Positions 1-11,558 of a stretch of DNA of 64,000 nt are shown in pieces. A model generated the notes under the pieces. The model made no database searches. It saw only the letters and a program-made list of their open reading frames with translations, and had not been told where the DNA came from. The stretch's first letter is position 1, and every line of letters begins with the position of its first letter. A program made the translations under genes and the position numbers. This DNA comes from Tragulus kanchil (Eukaryota; Chordata; Mammalia; Artiodactyla; Tragulidae), in the NCBI GenBank assembly GCA_022376925.1, contig JAIOJX010000004.1, positions 123,653,123 to 123,717,122 on the forward strand. The letters run 5' to 3'.

Positions 1-487
1 ATACAATGGAATACTACACAGCTGTTAAAAGAAATGCAGAAGACTCAGTCCTAATGAGGTGGCTAGCTCTAGAACCTATCATACAAAGTGAAGTAAGTCA
101 AAAAGAGAAAGAAAAGTACAGTATACTAACTCATACATATGGAATTTAGTAAGATGGTCATGATAACACACACAGTGAACTCATGGAAAAACAGACAGAG
201 AATAGACATAGGGACATTGTGGAGACCGAACAGTGAAAGGGAGGCATGGAGGAAGTAACATCGAAACCTATACTGGCACGTATGGAAGGGATGGCTATTG
301 TCATTGTGCTAAGGGAATAACAGTGCCTACAATCACTTGGGGCGATGGTCCAGAGGGGTGGGAGGGGGAAACTGTGTGTGGGGGGGTGTCCAGGGATATG
401 CATATGAATGATCTGGGAACATACATGTCGGTGAACAACAAAACTCTGTAAAATCTTTAAAATAAAGAATAATAATTAAAAAAAAGA
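1..487 (+). mobile_element. L1 LINE 3' end (ORF2 end plus 3' UTR)
   Basis: The left edge begins inside the end of L1 ORF2, in the 'tacaatggaatactac' stretch typical of mammalian L1, and runs through the artiodactyl-type 3' UTR to an A-rich tail at about 455-487. The same 3' UTR arrangement recurs at 44575-45237, which supports one subfamily. A G-rich tract at 355-390 is also typical of L1 3' UTRs. The copy is truncated by the window edge, so its true length is unknown. The reading frames here carry stops and make no protein. Confidence 0.85.
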
Positions 488-867
488 ATAAACTATCAAG
501 TCTAACTCAATATAAAAAGTATTTCTTTTACTTCTTCAGGGTGTAAGCTACATGGAGGAAAAGGTAATGAAAAGGAAGGACTAGAAGGTTCTGACTTATG
601 TTCTCCAACATAGGGATGGAAAACCAGCATCTCGATATTCATTCTGAATACCGAATAAGAACTAGCCATATCTATTTCAGAAATAAACTCAGCTTACTTA
701 AATCACTTTGTAAATATCTAAGAAAAAAATCATTTTCACATGTTTTTTGAAAAGGCAAGTCATTTAGGATCTTCAATAAGGATCTTAAAATGCTCCAAAT
801 TCAGAACCTCTACACGTCCTAAACTCAACATTAACCCATCTCTTTCCAGCTCTCAGAGTACATCTTT
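488..867. other. Unassigned AT-rich sequence
   Basis: I see no gene, RNA or recognisable repeat. The right part (from 761) is the start of the first duplicated block. A possible target-site copy, 'catcttta', lies at 861-868, next to the tail of the following SINE. Confidence 0.5.
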
Positions 868-1199
868 ATTTATTTATCTTTTAAAACATTTATTTATTTA
901 TTTTGGCGCGGGGACGGGGGAGGGAGGAGGGTGGGCAGTCCACTTCCACTGATCTTTCATTTGTATAGTTTCATCCATCTTTTGTTCTTTGGCTCCTGTG
1001 GGCCTCCCATCGCGGTGGCATCTGTTGTCGCAGTGCACCGGCTCTGGGCGCATGCGCCCCAGAGGTTCTGCTCGGTAATTGGACACAAGGGTCCAGCCAC
1101 TCCACGGCACGTGGGATCTTCCCAGGCCAGGGATCAAACCGGTGGCCCTTGCACTGCAAGGCGGTGTCCTTACCCACTGGACCACTGGGGGAAGCCCCC
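868..1199 (-). mobile_element. CHR-like tRNA-derived SINE, long 3' form
   Basis: Read on the minus strand, it starts with GGGCTTCCCC at 1199, has a tRNA-like head with B-box-like bases near 1135, and ends in an AAATAAATAA-type tail at about 868-902. The 3' part (about 905-960) carries the 'gaaagatcagtggaag' and C-rich segment also seen at 8960-9010 and 57595-57650. 'catctttaw' motifs flank both ends (861 and 1206), a plausible target-site duplication. Open frames here only reflect the SINE. Confidence 0.8.
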
Positions 1200-1806
1200 A
1201 GTGTCCATCTTTAAATAAGTTTACAGTACTAGGTCCCACAGTCTTATACAAATTCTTGGGTTTAAACTCAAAAGATATTAATCAAAGTCCAAGTAATTTA
1301 TTAAACTGTAAGTAGCCATAAAGCAAAGTGAATGCCATTTGGCAGGCAGAGAAAACCAAAACATGGATTGACCTATGAGCTTTTAGGACCCCCCTTTGAA
1401 AAGCTGAGTGAAATCACCAGGGAAGAAGTTAAAATTCAGCTTTGTTTTATAATCCTCTTTAAATAATTTAAAGTGCAAGCCTGATCCTGACAATCTAAAA
1501 TTATGAGTGATAAATTACCAAACAAAATAGTTCCTGAGTTTTCCCATGAGGATTTCTTTTAAAGTTCAAAATGTTATCTTCAGCAATGTGGTTATTATTA
1601 ATACCCTTCCTTTTAAATCAAAGATTTTTAAGGCAGCTGTCCTTTGACTTACAAAGCCCCAAATCCCAGGGATGTCATTAACTATCATGTTAATGGGGCA
1701 TTAACATTTTAGTACTCTTTAACATTTTACTACTTTACTATTTGGTAGCTGTTCTTTTTTTTTTCTTCTGGATAATTAATTTCTCCTTGTTGTATCAATA
1801 GGTCAA
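1200..1806. other. Unassigned unique sequence
   Basis: Moderately AT-rich, with a T tract near 1751. No coding signal, RNA gene or repeat family recognised. It is repeated as part of duplication 1 (2246-2861). Confidence 0.5.
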
Positions 1807-1913
1807 CATTTAGGATCTTCAATAAGGATCTTAAAATGCTCCAAATTCAGAACCTCTACACGTCCTAAACTCAACATTAACCCATCTCTTTCCAGCTCTC
1901 AGAGTACATCTTT

Positions 1914-2245
1914 ATTTATTTATCTTTTAAAACATTTATTTATTTATTTTGGCGCGGGGACGGGGGAGGGAGGAGGGTGGGCAGTCCACTTCCACTGATC
2001 TTTCATTTGTATAGTTTCATCCATCTTTTGTTCTTTGGCTCCTGTGGGCCTCCCATCGCGGTGGCATCTGTTGTCGCAGTGCACCGGCTCTGGGCGCATG
2101 CGCCCCAGAGGTTCTGCTCGGTAATTGGACACAAGGGTCCAGCCACTCCACGGCACGTGGGATCTTCCCAGGCCAGGGATCAAACCGGTGGCCCTTGCAC
2201 TGCAAGGCGGTGTCCTTACCCACTGGACCACTGGGGGAAGCCCCC
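1914..2245 (-). mobile_element. CHR-like SINE, second copy in duplication 1
   Basis: Same element as 868-1199, shifted by 1046 bp with no visible sequence change. Because its flanks are duplicated too, it is not a separate insertion. Confidence 0.8.
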
Positions 2246-2924
2246 AGTGTCCATCTTTAAATAAGTTTACAGTACTAGGTCCCACAGTCTTATACAAATT
2301 CTTGGGTTTAAACTCAAAAGATATTAATCAAAGTCCAAGTAATTTATTAAACTGTAAGTAGCCATAAAGCAAAGTGAATGCCATTTGGCAGGCAGAGAAA
2401 ACCAAAACATGGATTGACCTATGAGCTTTTAGGACCCCCCTTTGAAAAGCTGAGTGAAATCACCAGGGAAGAAGTTAAAATTCAGCTTTGTTTTATAATC
2501 CTCTTTAAATAATTTAAAGTGCAAGCCTGATCCTGACAATCTAAAATTATGAGTGATAAATTACCAAACAAAATAGTTCCTGAGTTTTCCCATGAGGATT
2601 TCTTTTAAAGTTCAAAATGTTATCTTCAGCAATGTGGTTATTATTAATACCCTTCCTTTTAAATCAAAGATTTTTAAGGCAGCTGTCCTTTGACTTACAA
2701 AGCCCCAAATCCCAGGGATGTCATTAACTATCATGTTAATGGGGCATTAACATTTTAGTACTCTTTAACATTTTACTACTTTACTATTTGGTAGCTGTTC
2801 TTTTTTTTTTTTTCTTCTGGATAATTAATTTCTCCTTGTTGTATCAATAGGTCAACATTTAAGATGTAATGAAATTAAGATAATTTACATTTTAAAAGTG
2901 ATCAAGGCAGTGCTAGTTTTGTAA

Positions 2925-3507
2925 TAGTTATCTATTACTGCATAATGAGTTAACTCAAAATTCAGCAGTTTAAAACAACAAGCATTTACTGTCTTACAGT
3001 CTGGGGTCAGGGACATAGAAGAGGTTTAGCTGGGTGATTCTGACTCAGGGTCTTTCACAAGATGGCAGTCAAATTGTTACAGGGAAGAGACTGCAGCCTT
3101 CCTAAGGATGGACTGGGGCTAATGGCTTCACCTCCAAGGTCATTCCCACTGTGGTTATTGTCCAGAGGCTTCACACTGGCTATTGGACTGGGGGCCTGAG
3201 TTCTTCATTCCACACTGGCTGTGGGAGTCCCTCACTTTCTTTCCATGTAGGCCTCTCCATAGGGCAGCTCATCTCATGGCTGTCAGTTTCCCCTAGAACT
3301 GAATGATCCAAGAGACTGAGCAACCAAGACAGAAGCCACAGTACCTTTGAATGAGCTAGACTCCAAAGTTGTGCATCTTTACTTCTACTATTCTGTTCCT
3401 TAGAAATGAGTCACTAAGCTCAGTTCCCACTCTTAGGGAGAAAAATCTGGAATACACCTCCTGATGGGAAGAGTAGCGAAGAATTTGTGGGTGTATTTTT
3501 AAAACCA
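2925..3507. mobile_element. Old mammal-wide interspersed repeat, family uncertain
   Basis: The stretch has the look of a common ancient mammalian repeat: 'tatctattactgcataa', then 'ttaaaacaacaagcattta', 'cagggtctttcacaag', and 'gggcctctccat'-like text near 3250. I recognise the pattern but cannot name the family (an LTR-type or DNA-type element is possible). It is strongly diverged and has no coding capacity. Confidence 0.5.
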
Positions 3508-3650
3508 CCACAGAAGCAGTGGTTAGAAGCCTGGGAGTTGGCATTAGGAAGATGTGTTTGAATTTTGATCGTGCTACTTACAGCCATAGGTTGTTGGATA
3601 AAGTATTCAGCCTCCCTGTGTCATGAGGTTCACCAAATTTAGAATCAGGT
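3508..3650 (+). mobile_element. MIR SINE fragment
   Basis: The order 'cagtggttagaagcctggg', 'gtttgaattttgatc', 'gctacttacagcc', 'cctccctgtgtcatgagg' follows the MIR core (cagtggttaag, gggttcgaatcc, gccacttact, cctctctgtgcctcag). Heavily diverged, as expected for its age. Confidence 0.7.
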
Positions 3651-3832
3651 GGTTCGTGGTGGCTTTGTGTAGGATTAATTTATATAATATGAAAAAAGGC
3701 CTTGGAATTGCCCCTGGTGATAGTGAGCACTTCTTTAAGATTGCCCATACAGCCGTAACTGGTGAAGCAAACTACTGAGTACCCACCAATGAGAAACTAC
3801 AAGGTGCTGTATTTTTCAGTGCTTTGCCCTGT

Positions 3833-4050
3833 GCTAAGTCACTTCACAGTCACGTCCCACTCTTTGTGATCCTACGGACTGTAGCCTGCAAGGCTCCTCT
3901 GTCCACGGGATTCTCCAGGCAAGAACGCTGGAGTGGGTTGGCATTTTCTCCTCCAGGGGATCTTCTCAACCCAGAGATGGAACTTGTGTCTCTTTAGTCT
4001 CCTGCATTGGCAGGCAGGCTCTTTACCACGAGCGCCACCTGGCAAGCCCC
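3833..4050 (-). mobile_element. Bov-tA SINE with perfect target-site duplication
   Basis: Minus-strand Bov-tA: the 3' part reads 'gctaagtcacttcacagtca' on the plus strand, followed by the 'atggactgtagcc'-like core, and the tRNA-like head ends at 4050. The 10-bp direct repeat 'tttgccctgt' lies at 3823-3832 and again at 4051-4060, so the insertion is complete and its edges are exact. Ruminant-specific family. Confidence 0.92.
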
Positions 4051-4060
4051 TTTGCCCTGT

Positions 4061-5820
4061 AGGAGCTTACAATCTCAACAGTATGAAACTAAATCCGAAC
4101 TTTAACATAAAAAAACTAATATGACACAGAAAAGCTAATTTTTCCTTGGAAAAATCCAAGAAATCCAAGGGCTTCCTAAAAAAAAGACATGCTTTCTAAA
4201 GAGAAGTGGACAGAAAAGCAGTCTAAACAAAATAGGAAAATATGTAATGGTTTAAATATTTTTGTTTGCCTTTCTTTCTTTCTTTCTTTTTTTTTTTTTT
4301 AAAAGAGAGGCTCTTCCTTCAACATACTTCTCAGAAGCATCTAGTAGAAAAGAGAGGAAAGCACAGCCCTAGGCGGGGGGAAGCCTGCAGTGCAGCCTCT
4401 GGACACCCCGAGGGCCCTGAGTGGGGGATCCTGGACTACAGTTTGCAAATCTGCATGCTTATGCCTGCATCACAAATACAGACGTCAGGAGTCAGATGGC
4501 CCTTTGACCATCTGATCAAAGGTCATGGTTTAAACCAATGCTGACCTAATGTAACCATTTAAGGAAAGAAAACAGTTTCATAAATATGATCTGAATGATA
4601 ACGCTTTTTCTGCTTTGAAAATGTGCAATGTTCCAGAATCTGAAGGGGTTACCTTTCAGTCCATCCCTGTTTATTTCCTCTAAGAAAAAAGGACCATTTT
4701 TACATGATTGTTTCTTTGTATCTTCTTAGCTAGATCTCATTCTGAGCCAATAATTTGTGTTTTACATAGATTGTGTTATTAGACACTAACTCTAAGCTTC
4801 CGACAGCTTGTAATCAAGGCAAAAATAAACAAAAAAGCTTAAAGCCTATTCTTTTCTGAATTTAGAATGAGAGGTTAGAGGAATTTAAGCATTGGTTGGC
4901 CCAGATATCCACGCTGTTTATTTTCCCAGAGTCAAAGTTTGCACAGTTTATAAAAATTTCTTCTTCTGAATTTCATGCCCCGAGTTCCAAGGCCACTATG
5001 GCTAATTTTCAGTTTGGCTATTGAAGGTACAAAGATCAAAGATTTTACTGAATATTCCATATCCTTCAGTAATAAGTAAAAAAATAATAACTATGGAAAG
5101 ACTGAGAAGTAGAGGTTAATGAATCAAACTCAAATATATTATAAAATAATATTTGAATTATTACACAACATCAATACCTCTTTTTAGATGCGATAGTCCA
5201 AGCCTATTATTGACTCTGGATCAAAACTTTATTATTAAAGTACAGGGCAACTTTCTGATGAGCTTCATGGGTCAACACATACAGATATCAAGAGGTTTTA
5301 CAATTGTTAGGTAGGCTCTGAAAATGTCCCACAGATCCAAGGCTGACAGTTAATCCAGCTTACTAAGAAATACACCTTGCACGCTTCACAGTACAGATGT
5401 GTCAATGACTGCATAACCATCGGCGGCACCATGGCTGGGGGCTGGGCAGGGGGAGGAGAGAGGACGGTGGGAGGGTCTTGGCAAGAGCGCAGGCTTCCTT
5501 TCAGTTGAGCTATTTACCTCATGAAAATCCCTGGGCAAGTAACTTAAATTCCCGGAGCTCCATTTCCTCAACTGTCTTAAGGGGCTCAAGGCTATGTGAC
5601 TCACAGTTAGCAGGATTAAATGTGACAAGTACACACAAAGCCAGCCACAGGGAAGACACTGGGGCGTGCCTGATTCAGGGGATCCTGCTTCACGTATGAT
5701 ATTCAGGACGCAATGTTCAAAATAAAATTTCTTCCAAGTCATCATATTGTTATGAGTAATTCTGATCTAACTGATGGAGATTTTGGTACATGTAGGCCTA
5801 CTGAATAGTCTTTTGACATT
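4061..5820. other. Unassigned sequence with a TTTC/T-rich microsatellite
   Basis: A (TTTC)n run passing into poly-T lies at about 4268-4300. The rest is AT-rich with a slightly GC-richer patch at 4360-4450. The open frames at 4266-4544 and 5386-5745 have no recognisable domain and show no splice context. I see no gene here. Confidence 0.5.
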
Positions 5821-5839
5821 TTTTTTTTTTTTTTTGGCC

Positions 5840-6100
5840 TCTTTTTTTGTTTGTTTGTTTATTTATTTATTTATTTTCATCCATCTCTATTCTTTGGCCT
5901 GTGTGGCCCTCCCATTGCAGTGGCCTCTCTCGCTGCAAAGCACTGGCTCTGAGCACATACACTCCAGAGCCCTGGCTTGTAATTGGACACACGGGCCCAG
6001 GTGCTCCGCGGCATGCGGGATCTTCCCAGGCCAGGGATTGAACCTGTGCCCCTTGCACTGCAAGGCAGACTCTTTACCCACTGAACCATCAGAGAAGCCC
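5840..6100 (-). mobile_element. CHR-like SINE, short 3' form
   Basis: On the minus strand it begins GGGCTTCTCT at 6100 and ends in a TTTATTTATT-type tail at about 5845-5878. The head and middle match 868-1199, but the 'gaaagaccaatagaag' 3' extension is absent; the tail follows directly after the 'catccatctct' segment. CpGs are mostly decayed, so it is older than the copies at 8727 and 57361. Confidence 0.8.
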
Positions 6101-6277
6101 AACATACTTGTTTTGAGACTATATTCTGTGTTCAACATGATGCTGGATATCAAGATCATTGGATTTTCACTCATAGAACATACTGTTTAGTAACAAAGAT
6201 TAGCTGGTTGAACATATGAGCGCACCCTCATAAAAGAGGGTATGCACAGTATCTTAAAATTTTATAGTTAAATGCAG

Positions 6278-6535
6278 TAGGATCCTCTGGACTGAATTCT
6301 GTAATAGAAAACAGACATTAGTGAAAACACCTAGAAAGTCTGAATAGAAGTCTGGACTTTAGCTAGTAGTATTGTACTAATGATGGTTTTTAAATGTTGA
6401 CAAATATACCATGATTATGGATGTAACATTAGGAGAAGTTGGACAAAAGATAGACAGGAACTCTACAGCTTTTACAACTTTTCTGTAAATCTGAAATGAG
6501 TCCAAAGAAAAAGTTTATTTTAAAAACCCATATTG
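6278..6535 (+). mobile_element. Old L1M 3' end
   Basis: The order 'aggatcctctggactgaattc', 'cagacattagtgaaaa', 'agtattgtactaatg', 'taccatgattatgg', 'aacattaggagaag', 'caacttttctgtaaatctg', 'aaagtttattttaaaa' follows the mid-age L1M (MB/MC-type) 3' end. No open frame. Its last 100 bp are repeated at 7536-7636 by duplication 2. Confidence 0.75.
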
Positions 6536-7013
6536 TGTTATCCAACGCAAGATGCCAGTCCCTCCCCTAGCCCCTAGTATGGTAAACTGCCTGATTACTA
6601 ACTGCACCTGAGTTTCTCTGCCTGAAGGTTCTCTCTTGGTATCTGGAGATTGCTTTACCCTCCTGAATGTTAGTGACCAGGAATTAATGACTGATGGAAG
6701 TGGGTGGGTAAACATTCAAACTCTTTCAACTCTGGGTGAAAGGACGCTGAGATGTATGTTTTGCTAGGGCTCGGAAAAATCTCTCCAGGAAGATGAGAAA
6801 CTGCCAGTGACAGTATCTTGCTTCATAATGCATCCTTTATTGGCTCCTTTCCCTTCCTTTTTTCAGTCTCCCAAATAAACGTTTATTTGAATTCCTTCTG
6901 TTAGGGTTTTCTTCTGGGAGAAATCCAAAGCAAGACAAAACCCTTAACTATATTTGCTGATCAAGTAAGTGACTACTGACTATATCAGTTTAAGGTCATT
7001 TATGGGGAGAAAT
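6536..7013. other. Unassigned sequence
   Basis: No recognised repeat or gene. The minus-strand open frame at 6515-6715 has no identifiable domain and is repeated only because of duplication 2. Confidence 0.5.
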
Positions 7014-7228
7014 GGGGCTTCCCAGATGGCACTAGTAATACAAAACTCTCATACAAATGCAGAAAGTATAAGAGACAGGGGTTCGATTCCTGGGTCTGGA
7101 AGATCCCCTGGAGGAGGAAATGGCAACACATTCCATCATTCTTGCCTGGATAACTCCATAAACTGAGGAGCCTGTTGGGCTATAGTCCATGGTGTCCCAA
7201 AGAGTATGACACAACTGAACAATTAACA
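7014..7228 (+). mobile_element. Bov-tA SINE
   Basis: Starts 'gggcttcccagatggcac', has B-box-like 'ggttcgattcc' near 7080, the 'gaagatcccctggagga' middle and ends 'cacaactgaacaatta'. About 15-20% diverged from the usual ruminant form by eye. Confidence 0.88.
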
Positions 7229-7239
7229 TTTTCACGTTC

Positions 7240-7440
7240 ATTAGGGAGCTTATGCTTTTGTTGGTGGAGATGGACAAACAATAGAAAAACATTAATAACT
7301 AAGGTAATATTAGATAAGTGGTGTGAATAAAATAGAACAGGGATCTACGAAAGCATGCCCTAGTTGAGGAAAGGCTACTCTAGTGAGGGCTCAGAGAAGT
7401 CCTTTTGAGATGGTGACATTTGACCTTGGGCCTGAATGAC
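7240..7440 (+). mobile_element. Ancient mammal-wide repeat, family uncertain
   Basis: Carries the 'gagcttatgcttttgttggt', 'gacaaacaatag', 'gatggtgacatttgacct', 'gggcctgaatga' series typical of a common old mammalian repeat (forms such as 'gacatttgagctgagacctg' elsewhere). The segment 35190-35420 holds the preceding part of the same type. I cannot name the family with certainty. Confidence 0.5.
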
Positions 7441-8114
7441 AAAAAAGAACCAGTCTTACTTAGATGGATGTACGTATATGGTGTATACATAACACATACA
7501 CATTCACACCTCAATCATATTATAGAGTCAGGCCTGAAGTTGGACAAAAGATAGACAGGAACTCTACAGCTTTTACAACTTTTCTGTAAATCTGAAATGA
7601 GTCCAAAGAAAAAGTTTATTTTAAAAACCCATATTGTGTTATCCAACGCAAGATGCCAGTCCCTCCCCTAGCCCCTAGTATGGTAAACTGCCTGATTACT
7701 AACTGCACCTGAGTTTCTCTGCCTGAAGGTTCTCTCTTGGTATCTGGAGATTGCTTTACCCTCCTGAATGTTAGTGACCAGGAATTAATGACTGATGGAA
7801 GTGGGTGGGTAAACATTCAAACTCTTTCAACTCTGGGTGAAAGGACGCTGAGATGTATGTTTTGCTAGGGCTCGGAAAAATCTCTCCAGGAAGATGAGAA
7901 ACTGCCAGTGACAGTATCTTGCTTCATAATGCATCCTTTATTGGCTCCTTTCCCTTCCTTTTTTCAGTCTCCCAAATAAACGTTTATTTGAATTCCTTCT
8001 GTTAGGGTTTTCTTCTGGGAGAAATCCAAAGCAAGACAAAACCCTTAACTATATTTGCTGATCAAGTAAGTGACTACTGACTATATCAGTTTAAGGTCAT
8101 TTATGGGGAGAAAT

Positions 8115-8329
8115 GGGGCTTCCCAGATGGCACTAGTAATACAAAACTCTCATACAAATGCAGAAAGTATAAGAGACAGGGGTTCGATTCCTGGGTCTGG
8201 AAGATCCCCTGGAGGAGGAAATGGCAACACATTCCATCATTCTTGCCTGGATAACTCCATAAACTGAGGAGCCTGTTGGGCTATAGTCCATGGTGTCCCA
8301 AAGAGTATGACACAACTGAACAATTAACA
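8115..8329 (+). mobile_element. Bov-tA SINE, second copy in duplication 2
   Basis: Identical by eye to 7014-7228 at an offset of 1101 bp, with duplicated flanks, so it is not an independent insertion. Confidence 0.88.
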
Positions 8330-8726
8330 TTTTCACGTTCATTAGGGAGCTTATGCTTTTGTTGGTGGAGATGGACAAACAATAGAAAAACATTAATAAC
8401 TAAGGTAATATTAGATAAGTGGTGTGAATAAAATAGAACAGGGATCTACGAAAGCATGCCCTAGTTGAGGAAAGGCTACTCTAGTGAGGGCTCAGAGAAG
8501 TCCTTTTGAGATGGTGACATTTGACCTTGGGCCTGAATGACAAAAAAGAACCAGTCTTACTTAGATGGATGTGTACGTATATGTGTGTATATACATAACA
8601 CATACACATTCACACCTCAATCATATTATAGAGTCAGGCCTGAGGAGTATACTGTACTTTCATAAAGCATTATCTCTCTCACCTCCATAAAATATAGACC
8701 ATTCGGTTATTAAAAACAACCCACTT

Positions 8727-9049
8727 GGGCTTCCCTGGAGGTCCAGTGGGTAAGGACACTGCCTTGCAGTGCAAAGGGCGCCGGTTCGATCCCTGGCCTG
8801 GGAAGATCCCACGTGCCACAGAGCGGCTGGACCGATGTGCCCAATTACCGAGCCGGAGCTCTGGAGCGCATGCGCCCAGAGCCAGTGCTCTGCGACGACA
8901 GACGCCACCGCGATGGGAGGCCCGCAGGGGCCAAAGAACAAAGGTGAATGAAACTGGACAAGTGAAAGACCAATAGAAGTGGCTCGCCTACTCCCCTCCC
9001 TCCCCACCCCCACCAAAATAAATAAATAAATAAATCTTAAAAAAAAATA
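8727..9049 (+). mobile_element. CHR-like SINE, long 3' form, CpG-rich
   Basis: Starts GGGCTTCCCTGG, A-box-like 'ggtccagtgggtaag', B box GGTTCGATCCC near 8783, then 'gaagatcccacgtgcc', a CpG-rich middle (about 8820-8925) and a long 3' part with 'gaaagaccaatagaag' (8966), a C-rich tract and an AAATAAATAA tail. Possible target-site duplication: 8714-8726 versus 9050-9062, 11 of 13 bases alike. The many preserved CpGs suggest a younger insertion than 5840-6100. Both strands show open frames caused only by the SINE. Confidence 0.85.
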
Positions 9050-9109
9050 AAATAACCGACTTACTTGTTAGATACATATACAAAAGTATTTGCATCTACA
9101 AATGAAAAG

Positions 9110-9290
9110 ACAAGGTGCCTGAAACTACTTAGGGGGCAAGGTGGATTAATTAAACAAGATTAGCAAAATATTGATGACCCTGGAAGCTGAGCAATGGCTA
9201 CCTGAGGACCAAAATACTGTTCTCTTTACTTTGTTTATGTAAAACTTCCCACAGTCAAAAGGGGTTTGTTTGTTTGTTTTAAAGGTTTTT
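9110..9290 (+). mobile_element. Probable old L1M 3' end fragment
   Basis: 'tactgttctctttactttgt' followed by 'aaaacttcccacagtcaaaa' resembles the last bases of old L1M elements, which run 'ctattctctctacttttg' then 'gaaattttccataat'. The upstream part is too diverged to place. Confidence 0.5.
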
Positions 9291-10465
9291 TTTCTTAAGC
9301 AAAATTCATATCAAGGAAAGAAAAATTTTCGAAGCCATAGAAATCCCACCTCACCAAGCTTTCATCAGCAAATTAGGAGTTCTATCATGGGGCCCATGGA
9401 ATCACAAAGATATAAGGAGAAACTCTGGACTATTTGACGAGAAAGGAAATTACAGGATATTCCTTCAATGGAATGCTGAGCCTCCAGGGATTAGCTGATC
9501 CTATGGGAGTCTGAGCCTTTTTCTTTGTGCTGTTTTATAGCTTTACAGAATCAGAAGTTAACTCATAGGAATGAACCACAAAAATAATTTTTGTGCAAAT
9601 AAATGCAAAACAGTTGTATCCAATAGATTATTTCCATATAGATAGATCAGAGTTTATAATATTCCCTTTCTGTATCTATGTTTGTGATTTTCCTTTGAAA
9701 TAGCTATGACATTTTTTCAAGTTACTTCATTAATTAACACCTATATTATTTTACACCTGTTCATTTTCTATCTGTAGGAGGCTCATGGTTTTACCTTTTA
9801 AGAAAATTAACCTTTAACAAGAGAAGCAACTTTAAAGTGTTCCAATAATGAGAAGATGTGCACTTAGGTGTCAAAATATGCAGGTTTTCTCAAAGCCAAG
9901 ACCTGAAACAGTGTCAGGCCTCTGGGCTCCTGCCCCAAGGTTTTCAACATAGGCTGTTCCTCACTCAGCAAGGCCCTTTCCCACAGCCCGACCACCCCAG
10001 CTGGCCAACTTCCAACCGTCCCTTAACTCACCTTAAGGCACTTTGCCTACCCAGACAGACAGCAATCTCTCTGAGAAACAGACACATCCAGGAGTGACTT
10101 TTTAAATTGATTTTAAAAGTCAAATTTCGCAAGCCACCAATAATCATCTGGATAGATCTCATTTCTATTGTATGATAATAATCTACGCACAGTAACTGAG
10201 AAGTCACAAGAAACTAATCACTAGCCTCTTCTGAAGGAGGAAATGCCAACAACTGAAACAAAAGAAACACTTCAGGGACTCATTAAAACCTAACTTTGGT
10301 TGATCAGAGAAAGCAGAAGGGCAAAAAAAAAAAAAGCAGCAATTGGGATCAAGGGATCTTTTAGGCGGGAGGGTTTTAAGCCTCATTCTTACAGCAAGGT
10401 GGTGCTGCTGGTTGTCCATATGGGCTAGGAACTGTTTGGATTCATTTAAACTACATCAGCTTCTT
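9291..10465. other. Unassigned sequence
   Basis: No coding or repeat signal that I can support. A purine/pyrimidine A tract sits near 10323. Open frames at 9858-10097 and 10204-10419 are unrecognised, and the first changes length between the two copies because of a two-base indel, which argues against coding. Confidence 0.5.
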
Positions 10466-10600
10466 CAAGTTAAGAATCACCATCACCATTTTGCAGACAA
10501 AGCTCAGAATGTTTCCTTAACTTGCTGAGAGGCATTAAGGTAGTAAATGACAGAGCTGGATTAAACTTGCTTCAGACAAGTCAGACTTGTATGATCCCAA
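10466..10600 (-). mobile_element. MIR SINE, antisense
   Basis: 'accattttgcagacaaagct', 'cttaacttgctgagaggc', 'tagtaaatgacagagctgga' is the reverse of MIR (cattttacagatgagg, taacttgcccaaggtc, agtggcagagc). Repeated at 11559-11693 by duplication 3. Confidence 0.75.
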
Positions 10601-11558
10601 AGCCTACTGTGTGCCCTTTCCAAAATGCCAACCTACCTTCAGTCTTCTGTAGCGGTTGGTGCCCCAGAGGACATCCACCAGCCCTGACTCCCAGGCAAAT
10701 CTCTGTGCATTCCCAGGAAAGATATTTTCCATTAAATAGCAGAGTTTATAATATTCCCTTTCTGTATCTATGTTTGTGATTTTCCTTTGAAATAGCTATG
10801 ACATTTTTCAAGTTACTTCATTAATTAACACCTATATTATTTTACACCTGTTCATTTTCTATCTGTAGGAGGCTCATGGTTTTACCTTTTAAGAAAATTA
10901 ACCTTTAACAAGAGAAGCAACTTTAAAGTGTTCCAATAATGAGAAGATGTGCACTTAGGTGTCAAAATATGCAGGTTTTCTCAAAGCCAAGACCTGAAAC
11001 AGTGTCAGGCCTCTGGGCTCCTGCCCCAAGGTTTTCAACATAGGCTGTTCCTCACTCAGCAAGGCCCTTTCCCACAGCCCGACCACCCCAGCTGGCCAAC
11101 TTCCAACCGTCCCTTAACTCACCTTAAGGCGCACTTTGCCTACCCAGACAGACAGCAATCTCTCTGAGAAACAGACACATCCAGGAGTGACTTTTTAAAT
11201 TGATTTTAAAAGTCAAATTTCGCAAGCCACCAATAATCATCTGGATAGATCTCATTTCTATTGTATGATAATAATCTACGCACAGTAACTGAGAAGTCAC
11301 AAGAAACTAATCACTAGCCTCTTCTGAAGGAGGAAATGCCAACAACTGAAACAAAAGAAACACTTCAGGGACTCATTAAAACCTAACTTTGGTTGATCAG
11401 AGAAAGCAGAAGGGCAAAAAAAAAAAAAGCAGCAATTGGGATCAAGGGATCTTTTAGGCGGGAGGGTTTTAAGCCTCATTCTTACAGCAAGGTGGTGCTG
11501 CTGGTTGTCCATATGGGCTAGGAACTGTTTGGATTCATTTAAACTACATCAGCTTCTT

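Larger units (their letters stand above)
761..2861. repeat. Near-identical tandem duplication 1 (unit 1046 bp)
   Basis: Copy A is 761-1806 and copy B is 1807-2861, offset 1046. The main difference is the length of a T tract (about 1751 in A, about 2800 in B), which adds about four bases. At the join, 'catttaggat' of B replaces the 'catttaagat' that follows copy B. The unit contains a SINE plus unique DNA, so it is not a repeat family. Most likely it is an untrimmed contig overlap. Confidence 0.95.
6435..8643. repeat. Near-identical tandem duplication 2 (unit 1101 bp)
   Basis: Copy A 6435-7535, copy B 7536-8643, offset 1101. The only clear differences lie close to the end of the unit, in a TG/TA-rich stretch (about 7470 in A, 8568 in B), where B has several extra dinucleotide steps. 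The copies contain the end of an L1M, a Bov-tA and unique DNA. Confidence 0.95.

Noticed and set aside
898..2297. Paired open frames of 117, 95, 78 and 68 codons on both strands as a small gene family
   Set aside because: They translate a CHR-like SINE and recur only because the SINE is in a duplicated block.
8760..8830. Functional tRNA genes at SINE heads (also at 1150, 5995, 57400 and the Bov-tA elements)
   Set aside because: A- and B-box-like words exist, but the sequences cannot form a full cloverleaf with acceptor stem and are fused to SINE bodies.
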